The notes under the pieces were generated by a model. The model was not told the DNA's origin and did not search any database. It saw only the letters and a list, made by a program, of their open reading frames with translations. Shown here in pieces: positions 1-11,000 of a stretch of DNA of 64,000 nt (position 1 is the stretch's first letter; every line of letters begins with the position of its first letter). A program made the translations under genes and the position numbers. The stretch covers positions 120,240,417-120,304,416 of the forward strand of contig BTPG01000005.1 of the NCBI GenBank assembly GCA_036245525.1, written 5' to 3'. Source of the DNA: Semisulcospira habei. Its lineage: Eukaryota > Mollusca > Gastropoda > Semisulcospiridae.

Positions 1-1430
1 CAGTACGTTAGAATGTTCACCCACCCATTTAAAAGTTACACAAGAATGGTCCAGTCAGTAGCGAGTGTACCCACTGTTTGCAGCCAAGCATTTAATGCAG
101 CGTTGATGCATGGAGTTCACCAGGGTTCGGAGAACATATGGGATCGCTTCCCACTCTTGATGCAGGAACTGAGTCACCTCGGGGACACCTTGAGGTGGGG
201 GGGGGGGGGGGGTTGCTGACTACACGTTGCCCCTGCACGTCTCGGAGGTGTTCGATGAACAGATCAGGTGAACAAGCTGGCCACTCCATTATCATGATGC
301 CCCGTTGCTCAAGGTACTTATTCACCACACGGGCGCGATGCAGAACAGCATTGTCGCCTATGGCTTGGAGAGCTGGCTGGACTGATGAGGGGCTTCAGAA
401 TCTCATCCCGATAGCGCAGTCCAGTCAGGGTGCCTCGGATGACGTGGAGGTGGGGGGGGGGGGGGGTCCTGCCTTCCCTCCTGAAGCCTGTCCAGACCAT
501 GACTGAGCCAGTCACCTCGGGGACGCCTTGAGGTGGGGGGTGGTTGCTGACTGCACGTTGCCCCAGCACGTCTCGGAGGTGTTCGATGAACAGATCAGGT
601 AAACAAGCTGGCCACTCCATTATCATGATGCCCCGTTGCTCAAGGTACTCGTCCACCACACGGGTGCGATGCAGAACAGCATTGTCGCCTATGGCTTGGA
701 GAGCTGGCTGGATGAGGGGCTTCACAATCCCGTCCTGATAGCGCAGTCCAGTCAGGGTGCCTCGGATGACGGGGTGGGAGGGGGGGGGGGGTCCTGCCTT
801 CCCTGCTGAAGCCTGTCCAGACCATGACTGGGCCTCGTCCATAGCAATCCACCTCTTGGACGCATCCATCCGTGAATCGCTCGCCCTGGCGTCTCCAGAC
901 CCTCACCCTGCCGTCCTTGAAGGACACGGTGAATCGTGACTCATCAGTAAACAGAACCTGAGTCCACTGGAGTCTGTTTCACCTCACATGTTGACGACAC
1001 CAGGCAACCTGGGCTCTGCCATGAGCTGGAGTGAGACCGGGGTATTCTCACTGATGCTCTGCATGAAGCCAGGCGGCCAATTTCGCGCAGATGTCGGCAG
1101 ACTGTGCTTCTGCTGACGTTAACGTTTGCAGCTTGCATCAGTTGACGTCGCAGAGTGGTTGACGTGACAGTTTGGTCGCGCAGAGCCACCGACTACACGG
1201 AGGTATCTGTCCTCCCTTCTGCTGGTGCAGCAGGGTCGTCGTTCTGCCCTTTCAGTTTCTTGGAATCGTGCCAGCAGCCTCTGGATCACTGAATGGGACA
1301 CCCCAAGACGTCTCCCAACTTCTCGTCCGGAAATTCCATCCTGCAGCCATGCTAGCGCCTGGCCTTGATCTACGTTAGGCTTCGTCGTGGTGGCATGGTT
1401 AGTTAAGTGACAATTATGCCCCTACTGTAC
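1..1430 (-). pseudogene. Tc1/mariner transposase, decayed
   Basis: Read on the minus strand, 5' to 3' from ~1395 to ~95. An HTH part (GVSHSVIQRLLARFQETERA, 1300-1240) is followed by TLRRQLMQAANVNVSRSTVC and RHLREIGRLAS. The first catalytic Asp sits in LFTDESRFTVSFKDGRVRVW (~950-890). The later part reads GTLTGLRY, RVVDEYLEQRGIMIMEWPA and PDLFIEHLRDV. This is the Tc1-like DD34E layout. Frameshifts at poly-G tracts (197-212, 461-470, 780-790), a lost NP in the SPDLNPIEH block and an internal tandem duplication make it non-functional. The window opens with cagta, and cagta also reads inward from ~1427; these may be the ends of the element, but this is weak. Confidence 0.85.
173..829. repeat. 338-bp tandem duplication inside the Tc1 remnant
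   Basis: gtcacctcgggga recurs at 173 and 511. The two units, 173-510 and 511-829, are close copies that both end in cctgtccagaccatgactg. Each carries the transposase 3' half and its own poly-G run. Confidence 0.85.
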
Positions 1431-1649
1431 CGGTATTTGTGCCGAAACAGAAGTGCTCAGTGTTCACGACTGACCCCTTTAGCAGGTGCATCACGACTTT
1501 ACCGAGTTTTTCCACCTGCCTGCCTTTGGTACGCTTGCCAATATCGCAAAGCTTTTAACAAAAACTGACGATGTTTCACGTGCATTTGATACTTTTGTAG
1601 AAGTTGATGAATTGTTGTCTATTGTTTCCTGTACAGTGGACTGTCTAAG

Positions 1650-1860
1650 GTCCGTGGCGCAGTGGTTAAGGCGCCTGCCACCAATGCTAAAGGTGCGAGG
1701 TTCGATTCCGGGTTCCGGCGTCGGATTTTTCTCCTCTAGTAAGTGTCACCGTTAATTCGGGCGGACCGTCGGGGGTTCTTTCTCCGGGTACTCCGGCTCT
1801 TCCTCCCCCTCCACTTTGGTATCAGTTTCAGCCAACTTAATAAAATTTCAAATACAAAAC
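1650..1860 (+). mobile_element. tRNA-derived SINE
   Basis: A-box tggcgcagtgg (1655-1665) and B-box ggttcgattcc (1699-1709) are spaced as in a tRNA. The anticodon arm is poor, and the unit runs on into a non-tRNA body (cggaccgtcggggg, tctccgggtactccgg) and an A-rich tail near 1840-1860. This is the structure of a tRNA-headed SINE rather than a working tRNA gene. Confidence 0.7.
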
Positions 1861-2842
1861 GATTTCCAAATACCGTCAGTAGCTCGCTTGAGCTTGCCCT
1901 TAGCACCACGTGAATGTTCTGTGTTTACGTACAGTGTGTGAGTGAATGCGTGTGATTCACGTGAGCGTGCTTGTTGGGTTCAGTTCGCGGCTACATTCTG
2001 CGCATTGAGTTATATTATAAATATGAGAAATGCGCCATATAAATGCTATGCATTAAATGCATTAAACTTTTAACCCATTTGGATCGAAAGAACATTCTAT
2101 TTTATCATCGTACTTGCGACGATAAACAATGACACCAAAAAGTGGGGTGACCCTTAAGTTTTGACCATTAGTATATGTTGTAAAATTATTCCTAGAAGAG
2201 CATTTTGGATGGTTCGACTTAAGCGTTTTTCTACCTGTGCCACAGTTCAAATTGGGCGAACAGAACTGCATGTTTAAAAACAAATTAGTTCGACTTCTCC
2301 GACTTTAGAGAGGAGAAACATGTTTGACTTATCCAAAGTTCGACTGAAGCGAGTTTGACTGATTTATCCATTGTACAATTATTCAAAGTAAGAGCAGTTT
2401 TGTCCAGGAGTTTTGTTTGACTTACGCGGCATTTTTTGGTTACTTATGCATTTTTGACTTAAAGCATATATGGGACTCTGTGTGTGTGTCCGTGCAACAA
2501 AAGTTTCCTATGTAGTAAAACTGTTGCCGCTAGGGTTTCACGTGAAAGAAAAACAGAAGATAGTGCTAGAAAACCCTTTAAAATAGAAACAAATAACGAC
2601 GTTTCGGATCAAAGATCCTTCCTCAGGTGACATGGAAACAAACGTAGAACAGAAAAGAACACGACATAAAGAAAAGACGTCATCCTGTATAGAGAGAATT
2701 TAGAATGACGTATAAAAAAAAATAATTAAAAAAAAAAACCACACACACATAATGATGCAAATACACATGCACAAAACACGTACCACAAAACTTACGTCTC
2801 TGCATACATTCGCATTCACTCGTGCCTGCTGCAGCTCACGCG
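1861..2842. other. Intergenic, no gene; hammerhead-like motif
   Basis: No supported gene. 2280-2470 repeats ttcgactt/tttgactt words, perhaps an old MITE. On the minus strand of 2596-2627 the words ctgagga, a ggatc/gatcc hairpin and gaaac occur in the order of a hammerhead ribozyme core. One extra A precedes the hairpin and no clear stem I/III closes. Confidence 0.4.
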
Positions 2843-2919
<77 letters not shown>

Positions 2920-2932
2920 ACACACACACAAA
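2843..2932. repeat. (CA)n microsatellite with CG lead
   Basis: A short cgcgcg run passes into about 40 CA units with one interruption (cacata near 2914). Apparent reading frames through it are artefacts. Confidence 0.95.
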
Positions 2933-3429
2933 AGTTTCCATTTATGTCACACAAGGCCAACACTACATTTTTGTCACACAGTTTTGTTTGTTGTTTGTTA
3001 AGTTGATTTTTGTTGTTGTTTTTTTTTTGTATTGAAAATATGGTAGACTTTGAAATGGGGCTGGGTCGGAGCGCATTCCGGAGCATTCACATGACGTTTT
3101 TGGTGTGCGGGGCAGAAATTCTGGCAAAGAAGCAACAAGATAATAATGATGTCACGTCTAGCTATGCAAACCTTGCTACTAGAGAATGTCTTTTTGGCGC
3201 CAAGAGCCGTGTGTGTGTGACGGCGACTAGAGCCCGCGTTTGAGGACGGACAAGCTTGAAATTGTATGATATGGTCCCTAAAAGAATAATCTCGAGACCC
3301 TTTTTTTGATTAAGATGCTCACTTACAAGAAAATGACCGTTTCACAACTGAAACCAGTTGATCCACACTGGAGTCCATAAGTTTTCATATTTTTGCTAGA
3401 TATTTTGCATATAGCTACATAAAAGTGAG
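2933..3429. other. Intergenic, nothing recognised
   Basis: No gene, RNA or clear repeat boundary seen. A short T-run lies at 3018-3029. Confidence 0.5.
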
Positions 3430-3651
3430 ATATTGAATGAATCAATGAATCAATGAATCTTTATTTTACAACGGTGAAGATATTAACACAGTCAGTGACT
3501 ATGTCATTTTTCGTACCTGCCGTTGCTACAACTACGACTAACTAAGTACAAAGTATACATAAAAAAGAGACATCAAAACACAATAATACAAAATATATAG
3601 TCCACTAAACACAAACAAGCGCATACGCCGCGCACAAACGCACTCACGCGT

Positions 3652-3738
<87 letters not shown>

Positions 3739-4005
3739 ATTGTTATAATATTCACGGACATTCGTGTGTCTACGAATAACTAGATATTATTATTTGAGTA
3801 ATGTCAGATACTTATAAAGACTTGCCTTGAAACGAGATAATGTCGGAGTGGCTTTAACGTGATGTGGGAGTGAGTTCCACAGTGTGGAACCTGAATGAGT
3901 TAACCAGCATTGTACCGCTTGAACGTTTTGAGTGATAATTAAATATTTTTGGACAAAAATTATTTTCATGTTTTTTAGATTAATTTTATATGATTTATTT
4001 AGGAT
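3430..4005 (-). pseudogene. LINE 3' end (CR1/Rex-like), truncated
   Basis: On the minus strand, frame at ~3920-3795, the text THSGSTLWNSLPHHVKATPT and LSRFKASLYKYL ends in a stop. It resembles the C-terminal tail 'LWNSLP...FK..L..YL' common to CR1/Rex/RTE-type LINE polymerases. The 3' side ends at 3430-3465 in repeated attcattg units, as LINE 3' tails do. A CA microsatellite lies in its 3' UTR and the RTE-like LINE was later inserted at its 5' side. Clade uncertain. Confidence 0.6.
3651..3736. repeat. (CA)n microsatellite
   Basis: About 43 uninterrupted CA units. Confidence 0.97.
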
Positions 4006-4018
4006 TAATCTGAAAACA
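4006..4018. repeat. Target-site duplication, left copy (RTE-1)
   Basis: taatctgaaaaca is repeated exactly at 7341-7353 and flanks RTE-1. Confidence 0.9.
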
Positions 4019-7000
4019 CCTCGCGCTGGGACCATATGGCGTTGAGGCGCGTCCCCTGGGTGGTGGATAGGGGGTCCCTCGTGAGAGGGGTGCACCGAAT
4101 GAAATAAGGTGCCGTGAACCAACATGGTCTAAGGGAAGGTGACCCCGACAGAAAACCCCTGGTCCTCCTAGTAAGGGGGTTGGGCGTGGGGGTAGCTTCC
4201 CCACCCTGCAAAAAAAGGAAATAGCTACAAGGAAATAGCTACAAAAACGCCGACGAAAAGACTAACAGTAATTCCTTTCCTGGAGGAGGAAGGTTCTTCT
4301 ACCAGAAGACTTATGACGTCCTGTGGTGAAAGCCGGAAGTCTTCGGAAGCCACAGGACCGAGCCGCCTCTCTCTATCCAGGGACACAACCATGGGCACAT
4401 GGAACGTCAAGACCATGTACCAGAGCGGCAAGGCCGCCCAGATAGCAGCGGAAATGCAAAAGTACAACCTTTCCCTGCTAGGTATCAGTGAAGCCAGATG
4501 GACGCAGTCTGGCCAAAAAAGGCTGTTAAGTGGGGAGATGATTCTGTATTCAGGTCATGAAGAGGAGAATGCCCCCCATACAGAAGGAGTAGCATTCATG
4601 CTGTCACCAGTGGCGCAGAGAGCGCTGATGGGCTGGGAACCTCTTGGGCCAAGAATTATCACAGCAGCCTTTAGAACCAAGAAAAAGCTCAAGCTGAACG
4701 TCATCCAGTGTTATGCGCCCACCAATGACAGTGACGAGGAAGAGAAACAAGAGTTCTACGACCGACTCCAGAGTGCCGTGGACAAATGTGCGGAGCGAGA
4801 CATCACCATCGTCATGGGCGATTTTAATGCCAAAATAGGGGAGGACAACACCGGATACGAAGAGGTGATGGGGAGACAGGGACTAGGCTCGGAGATGAGT
4901 GAGAACGGGGAGAGGTTTGTAGACTTTTGTGCTCTAAACCGACTTGTCATTGGAGGCAGCATCTTCCCACACAGAAGAATACACAAAGCAACTTGGGTCT
5001 CACCTGACCATACAACAGAGAACCAAATAGACCATATCTGCATTAGCAAGAAATTTAGAAGATCCCTTCAAGATGTTCGAGTGAGGAGGGGAGCAGATGT
5101 CGCCTCAGACCACCATCTGCTTACCTTAAGAATGAAGCTCAAGCTAAAGAAAAGCCGCACAGAGACAACAAGAAGACAGCGCTATAATGTAGGCCTCCTG
5201 AGAGAAACTGGAGTTAGAGAAGAGTTCAAACTGGTGCTGTCCAACCGGTTTCAAGCGCTACAGGAGCTAGTAAATGAAGAGGAGGCGGTCACCACAGAGC
5301 ACTGAGCAGTGGAAGGCAGTTAGAGAGGCGCTGAACTCAACCTGCAAAGACACTCTAGGGTTCAGGAAACACCACCACAAGGACTGGCTGTCGGCACAGA
5401 CCTTGAAGAAGATAGAAGCGAGGAAGCAGAAGAAAGCAGCGGTCAACAACAGTCGCATTGAGCAGCCAAAGTAAGGGCACAGGAGGAATACTCGGAAGCC
5501 AACCGCGAGGTGAAGAGGAGTATCAGGGCAGACAAGAGGGCCTACACAGACAGCCTGGCAGCAGAGGCAGAAAAGGCAGCAGGCAGCGGCAACATGAAAC
5601 AGCTCTACGACATTACCAGGAGATTGTCGGGTAAGTATAGCCATACAGAAAGACCAGTACAAGACAAAGAAGGCAAGCCTATTGCAGACAGAGCAGACCA
5701 ACTCGACAGATGGGCCGAGTATTTTGAAGAGTTACTGAACAGACCTAGCCCACCCGACCCCCCCCCCCCCCCCGACATCCAGCCGGCAGAGACCGACCTA
5801 CCCATCAGCTGTGACAGACCCAGCCGGGAAGAATTCTGAAGAGCAGTGGCATTTTTGAAGAATGGCAAAGCAGCAGGGCCAGATGGCATCCCAGTGGAGT
5901 CTCTGAAAGCAGACCTAGAGACAACAGTAGAGATGCTGTACCCACTGTTTGGAAAGATCTGGGAAGAGGAGGTCATGCCAGCTGACTGGAAGGAGGGGTA
6001 CCTAATCAAGCTTCCCAAGAAAGGCGACCTCAGCAAGTGTTCCAACTACAGAGGAATCACCTTGCTGTCAGTACCAGGAAAGGTCTTCAACAGGATCATC
6101 GTAGAGAGAATGAAGAGCTCCGTTGACCCCCAGCTGAGAGACCAGCAAGCAGGATTCAGGAAGAACCGATCATGTACAGACCAGATCGCCACTCTCCGCA
6201 TCATCGTGGAACAGTCTCTGGAGTGGAGCTCCCCGCTGTACGTCAACTTTGTGTATTATGAGAAAGCATTTGACAGCGTGGACCGAGAGACTCTGTGGAA
6301 ACTCCTACGACACTACGGTGTACCCACAAAGCTCATCCGCCTGATCAAGAGCAGCTATGATGGCATGACATGTCGCGTGATCCACGAAGGGCAGTTCACC
6401 AGGGAGCTCCAGGTCAGAACTGGTGTCAGGCAGGGGTGTCTGCTGTCTCCGTTCCTCTTCCTACTGGCCATAGACTGGGTCATGAAGATGACCACAGAGC
6501 ACAGACGAAGTGGAATACAGTGGACACTGTGGACACAGCTTGACGACCTCGATTTTGCAAACGACTTGGCATTACTGTCCCACACTCATCAACAAATGCA
6601 GGACAAGACCACGAGGCTTGCTGACATCTCGTCCCAAGTGGGCCTCACCATTTACAAACAGAAAACAAAGACAATGAGGCTGAACACAACCAGGGAAGAA
6701 CCAATCTTGCTTGCTGGCACCCCGTTGGAGGAGGTGGAGTCCTTCACCTATCTCGGGAGCATCATAGACACAAAAGGCGGCACTGATGCAGATGTCAGAG
6801 CACGAATCGGTAAAGCCAGAGCAGCCTTTCTCCAGTTAAAAAAAGTGTGGAGTTCCAGAGAGCTGTCACAACACACCAAAGTCCGGATTTTCAACTCCAA
6901 TGTAAAAGCAGTTCTCCTATATGGAGCAGAGACTTGGAGATTGACAAAAACCACAGTCAACAGAGTACAGACCTTCATGAACAGTTGCCTTAGAAGAATT

Positions 7001-7340
7001 TTGAAAATCCACTGGCCAGAGAAGATCAGCAACGTCAGACTCTGGGACAGAACAGAGCAGATAACAGCAGAGAATGAAATTGGGCGAAGAAGATGGGGAT
7101 GGATTGGTCACAGTCTGAGAAAGCCAGCTTCCAGTATCACTAGGCAGGCATTGTCATGGAACCCCCAGGGAAAGAGGAAAAGAGGTAGGCCGAGAAACTC
7201 CTGGCGTCGAGACCTCCAAGCAGACATCAAGAGACTGGGAACCACCTGGAGTAAAATCGAAGGAGAAGCACAGGACATGAGTTGCTGGAGGTCTCTCGTC
7301 GACGGCCTATACCCGGGTAGGGGTGACAGGCGTAAGTAAG
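4019..7340 (+). mobile_element. RTE-like LINE, copy 1, full length but broken
   Basis: A 3.3-kb non-LTR retrotransposon bounded by a 13-bp TSD. Its 5' end (cctcgcgctggg) is identical to copy 2, and the 3' end is a short gtaagtaag tail. It codes one polyprotein: AP-endonuclease ([24 protein letters not shown]), reverse transcriptase ([39 protein letters not shown]), and a C-terminal part with [14 protein letters not shown] and KRKRGRPRN. Seen damage: a frameshift near 5300, a second near 5460, a TGA at 5837-5839, and FAND instead of FADD at the catalytic site (~6554-6565). It cannot move on its own. It lies 640 bp upstream of the HDAC1 ATG in the same orientation. Clade is judged from overall resemblance to RTE-type 'endonuclease-reverse transcriptase' proteins. 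Confidence 0.9.
4313..7339 (+). pseudogene. RTE-1 endonuclease-reverse transcriptase, disrupted
   Basis: Endonuclease part 4313-5302 is open. The frame then shifts to 5274-5474, returns at 5510-5836, meets a TGA, and runs open again from 5846 to 7339 through the RT and C-terminal region. Against the antisense copy at 14.6-17.4 kb the disruptions are private to this copy, so it decayed after insertion. Confidence 0.88.
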
Positions 7341-7353
7341 TAATCTGAAAACA
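7341..7353. repeat. Target-site duplication, right copy (RTE-1)
   Basis: Exact copy of 4006-4018. Confidence 0.9.
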
Positions 7354-7799
7354 ATTGAATCTTTTTTTTACGAAAAAACAATCTTCTCATTAATAATCGC
7401 ATGATTTTTTATATACGGTATTTACATAAACCTACAGTTTGTCTCGGCTGTCGGGCACCGATTAGGTCAATTGTGACCCATTGTATGTCCTATGTGTAAA
7501 AACCAGACAATTTGCTGCTGGGGCAGGGGGGGGGGGGGGGGGCATGTTGACTGATCTATTCTGTCATGGGCTTACAATTTCACCTTTGTGTAGAGTAGCA
7601 GGACAGTTTGGAAGATAGGCATTGCTATGCCTAAAACTTTTATCCTGAATAAAAATGTTTCATCATCATCATCACCTTTACAAAGTCAGTAAAACCATTT
7701 GTACTAAACCATGACATTTACAGAATAGTAGCCTCAGATGCGATATAAAAATATGTGATTGAAAAAATGATAAAAGAAATTCGCACACGCTTACAGTGA
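7354..7799. other. HDAC1 5' flank, no gene; poly-G tract
   Basis: AT-rich, with a run of about 16 G near 7527-7542 and a short catcatcatcatc repeat near 7661-7673. No gene seen. Confidence 0.5.
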
Positions 7800-7979
7800 C
7801 GCGCGCACACACAAACAGTGACTGGAAAGTTGAAAGTTCACGAAGTCGAAAGTAACAAGGACGACAACTCTAGCTTAAATCTTGGGGAATCCCCGCTAGG
7901 TGGCGCATGCGCGTCACGACATCTTTTCGGAAGGCTTTGTGAAAGATCGGCGCGACCGTGTTCTCAGAAGAAAATAACC
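7800..7979 (+). promoter_or_regulatory. Putative HDAC1 promoter / 5' UTR
   Basis: This stretch just upstream of the ATG is richer in CpG than its surroundings and has no TATA box. It holds gcgcatgcgc (7903-7912), a perfect palindrome matching the NRF-1 consensus, and ggggaatcccc (7884-7894), matching the kappaB consensus. TATA-less NRF-1-type promoters are common for housekeeping chromatin genes. The start of transcription and the use of either site are inferred. Confidence 0.5.
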
Positions 7980-8028
7980 ATGACTTCCAATCCAGGATTT
8001 AAGAAAAAGATCTGCTACTACTACGATG
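7980..8028 (+). CDS. HDAC1: HDAC1 exon 1 (coding part)
   Basis: Codes residues 1-16 ([16 protein letters not shown]) plus one base of Gly17. Followed by donor GTAAGT. The ATG follows 'aaaataacc', an acceptable animal start context with A at -3. The 5' UTR limit cannot be seen. Confidence 0.95.
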
Positions 8029-11000
8029 GTAAGTAGATGAATACTATTGACTGCTTAGTTATATAAGTGATTTTTCCCTTTACATTCCACTGAAAACTGG
8101 CTAGCGGCTTTCCTAAAAGCGGAATGACTGAAACTTCAAAAATTGTACCCCTTTATCCGGATCGCCAGTTACAATCCAAGGCACAACAAAATGTACATTT
8201 AGTTTTGAAAAACAACAAGTAGAATTATCCTCAGTGCTTGTTTTCCCTACGTATGTCGAATTTGTGCGTGATCTGATACCGGCTACTTCGGTTCTCCGCG
8301 TGAGTTGCCTTCGATGCAGCACATGGAAAAGCGCGTTGTATGGTAAGCCGATTTCCGCGATTGTAGTGCACCAGTTTGCAATTTCAGATTTCGTCGTATT
8401 TACAAGATGTAGGAGATATACCTTCTTCATTTTTATGTATGTATGTGTGTAGAGTTAAATACAGAAAACTCTATACCGTTCAGTTGTGTCATTGTTAAAA
8501 TGTCTATCAAGTCGTAGATCTATTTGTATTTGTATGGAAACCCATACCAGCAATATCCGAGTCATGGTGTTCATTATTGTTTTTCGTCATGATGGATCTC
8601 ACATGTTATAAAGCTGATTACCAAAAAATTGTATGTTTAGTTTTCAGTCACTTGCACAGTTTACAGCAGAAACCTTTTTGATTGAGTATCTAAGATGCAC
8701 TCAAGCAGTCAGTAGCCTCGCACATTACAACAGTGTAGTGTACTGAAACTGTACAACATATGATGCTGATTTGCATTGAATGTGGAAACAATATACAGGT
8801 ATACATATATAATATCTGTACTTGTCTGTACTTCTTTAATGTTCAAGGCTTTGGCGTCTATGTCTTTCCATACTTTTTTTTTGTCCAGGCAATTCATCTC
8901 TGCTCTGAATCTTTTTATTTTTGAGTTGGTGGAAAATTTCATTGATGATAGGTCAGTAGACAGTGTCATATAATCAAGTCACAGACTAAATGACTTCAGG
9001 GTCATTTGGCCCCTTGTTTGGTCTGTCCCTTTATAGTGTAACTGAAATTTGGTTGAGTGTTTGTTTTTCTTTAACCCATTCAGCCCTGATGCACTGAGAA
9101 AATGTTCATAATTATGCTATAATGTTTTTATGTCTTGTTTGTACTATTTGTTATAAATGTACCACAACCGAATTTCTCTTTTCGAGATAATAAAGTACTC
9201 TTATTCTTATTCTTATTCTTATTCACTATAGCACTATAGCACTTTAGCAGGAGATGGGTTGACCATGATAATTCAAGGGTAGTGCCAGATTAGCTTGGCG
9301 CCAACCGGCACCAAGCTAATCTGGCACTAACCTTGAATTATCATGGTCGATCCATCTCCTGCAACAGTCGCATAGTCGTTAAATGATGCCTCCAACATTT
9401 TGGAATTATACATGCGTGGGGTTGAAACTTGAATGAGTTAAATTGTAACTACCTGTAAGGCTGTATAGTCAAGCCCAAGGCAACTTTTGTTGTGAGTTTC
9501 ATCCTTTTTTGTTGTTGTTCCTCCTTTATGCTTATTCCCTTTTTTACATTGCAAAACCTTAAATTAAACACTGTACAGTTGTTCAGAACCAGATGCACAC
9601 TTTTGTCTGTAATCACTAGTAGTAGTAACACTTAATTGGGGGGGGGGGGGGGGGGAATTGACCTATTTTACCCCAGATCCGCATTTCACAAATTTTAGAG
9701 GCGCCACTTAACAACAATGCACCAATTCCAGGAGATGAATAGACTACTTTAATAATTCAAAGGTAGTGTTGGATTAGCTTGGCACATTCATGTGCCAAAT
9801 TATCATGTCCGATTATCATGTCCTACCCATCGCCTGTTTTAGGGCATTGAGGCTAAATGGGTTAAGCGGTTTGATGCACAACCTCAATTGAGATTGTATT
9901 GTTCATTTGATGCAGGTGACATTGGCAACTACTACTATGGGCAGGGCCACCCTATGAAGCCCCACAGGATACGCATGACTCACAACCTCATCCTTAACTA
10001 TGGCCTCTACAGAAAGATGGAGATCTATGTGAGTCCTTTTTTATTTTCTCAAAATCATTACCGACGGCATCACTACTTAAGAATGCTTCGCTTAGCTTAA
10101 CAATTTTAGACCAAAAAAACTTGTGTACCTGACGACAGGGGAGGCAACCACCCAGGGGTGTCATTGCCAGAACACCCTGAGTGGCCTCCCCTGCCTCCCT
10201 ATCCGGTGGCGCGTTCACCGTTTCCCGGCAGTCTCTTCGCTTAGCTCAACCAGGACAGGCCGTGAGCATATCATGCTCCGGTTGTGGTTAGGTGGATTAT
10301 TACACTTGGATTTATGTGCATTGTGTTGTGCTTGGATTATCTACGTGTTCTGTGGATTATGTAATATTGTTTTTTTTTCTGTGGGATTATCGCTTTGAGT
10401 CATGATAAGGTAAAGTAGCGGTTACTGCCTGTAACCGGTTTCGACCGGTCGGCGGCGGAGACCGGGTGGTGATGTATGCAAGCCGACTGGGAGCGCGGTC
10501 CATCTGCGGACGCTCCCCGCTTCTCGCCGGTCTTCTTCTGTCCTTTGTTACAGTGCTTAGGTACAGACCTGCACCAAGTGTGGCGCCTTCCAGTGGCCTA
10601 GGCCATGATGTCTGCCTACCATGCTCATGCTGCTCCTCCGATCAGACAGGCGACAGTGCGTGACGTGGGAGGAAGAGAGATGGTCGCAGCTGGGGGCGTT
10701 TTACCGGAGGGATAAACCGACGCCTTGCACACAGCTGACAAACAAAGCAGCATTGACGACAATGAAGGGAAAGGCAGAATCATACTGGTCAGTGCCTCGG
10801 GCAGTGCTGCCCCGCCTTGAGCGGATGAATGAGCCTAGCAGCAGCAAATAATCAGGGCTTGACCCCCATTCGGACCCGGCACCAAGAGCTCCACCCCGCC
10901 ACATAGAGGCCCTGGGACATGCTCGACTGCCAGTGATGGGGTTCGCCCCTAGGCATGTGTCGGCATATGGAAGCTTGGTCCCCCCGCAATAAAGATGTTG

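Noticed and set aside
1650..1725. Functional tRNA gene
   Set aside because: A and B boxes are good, but the anticodon arm is poor and a non-tRNA body with an A-rich tail follows, as in SINEs.
2752..3086. Open frames through the CA microsatellites (also 3538-3761)
   Set aside because: Translations are only (TH)n or (CV)n; low-complexity artefacts on both strands.
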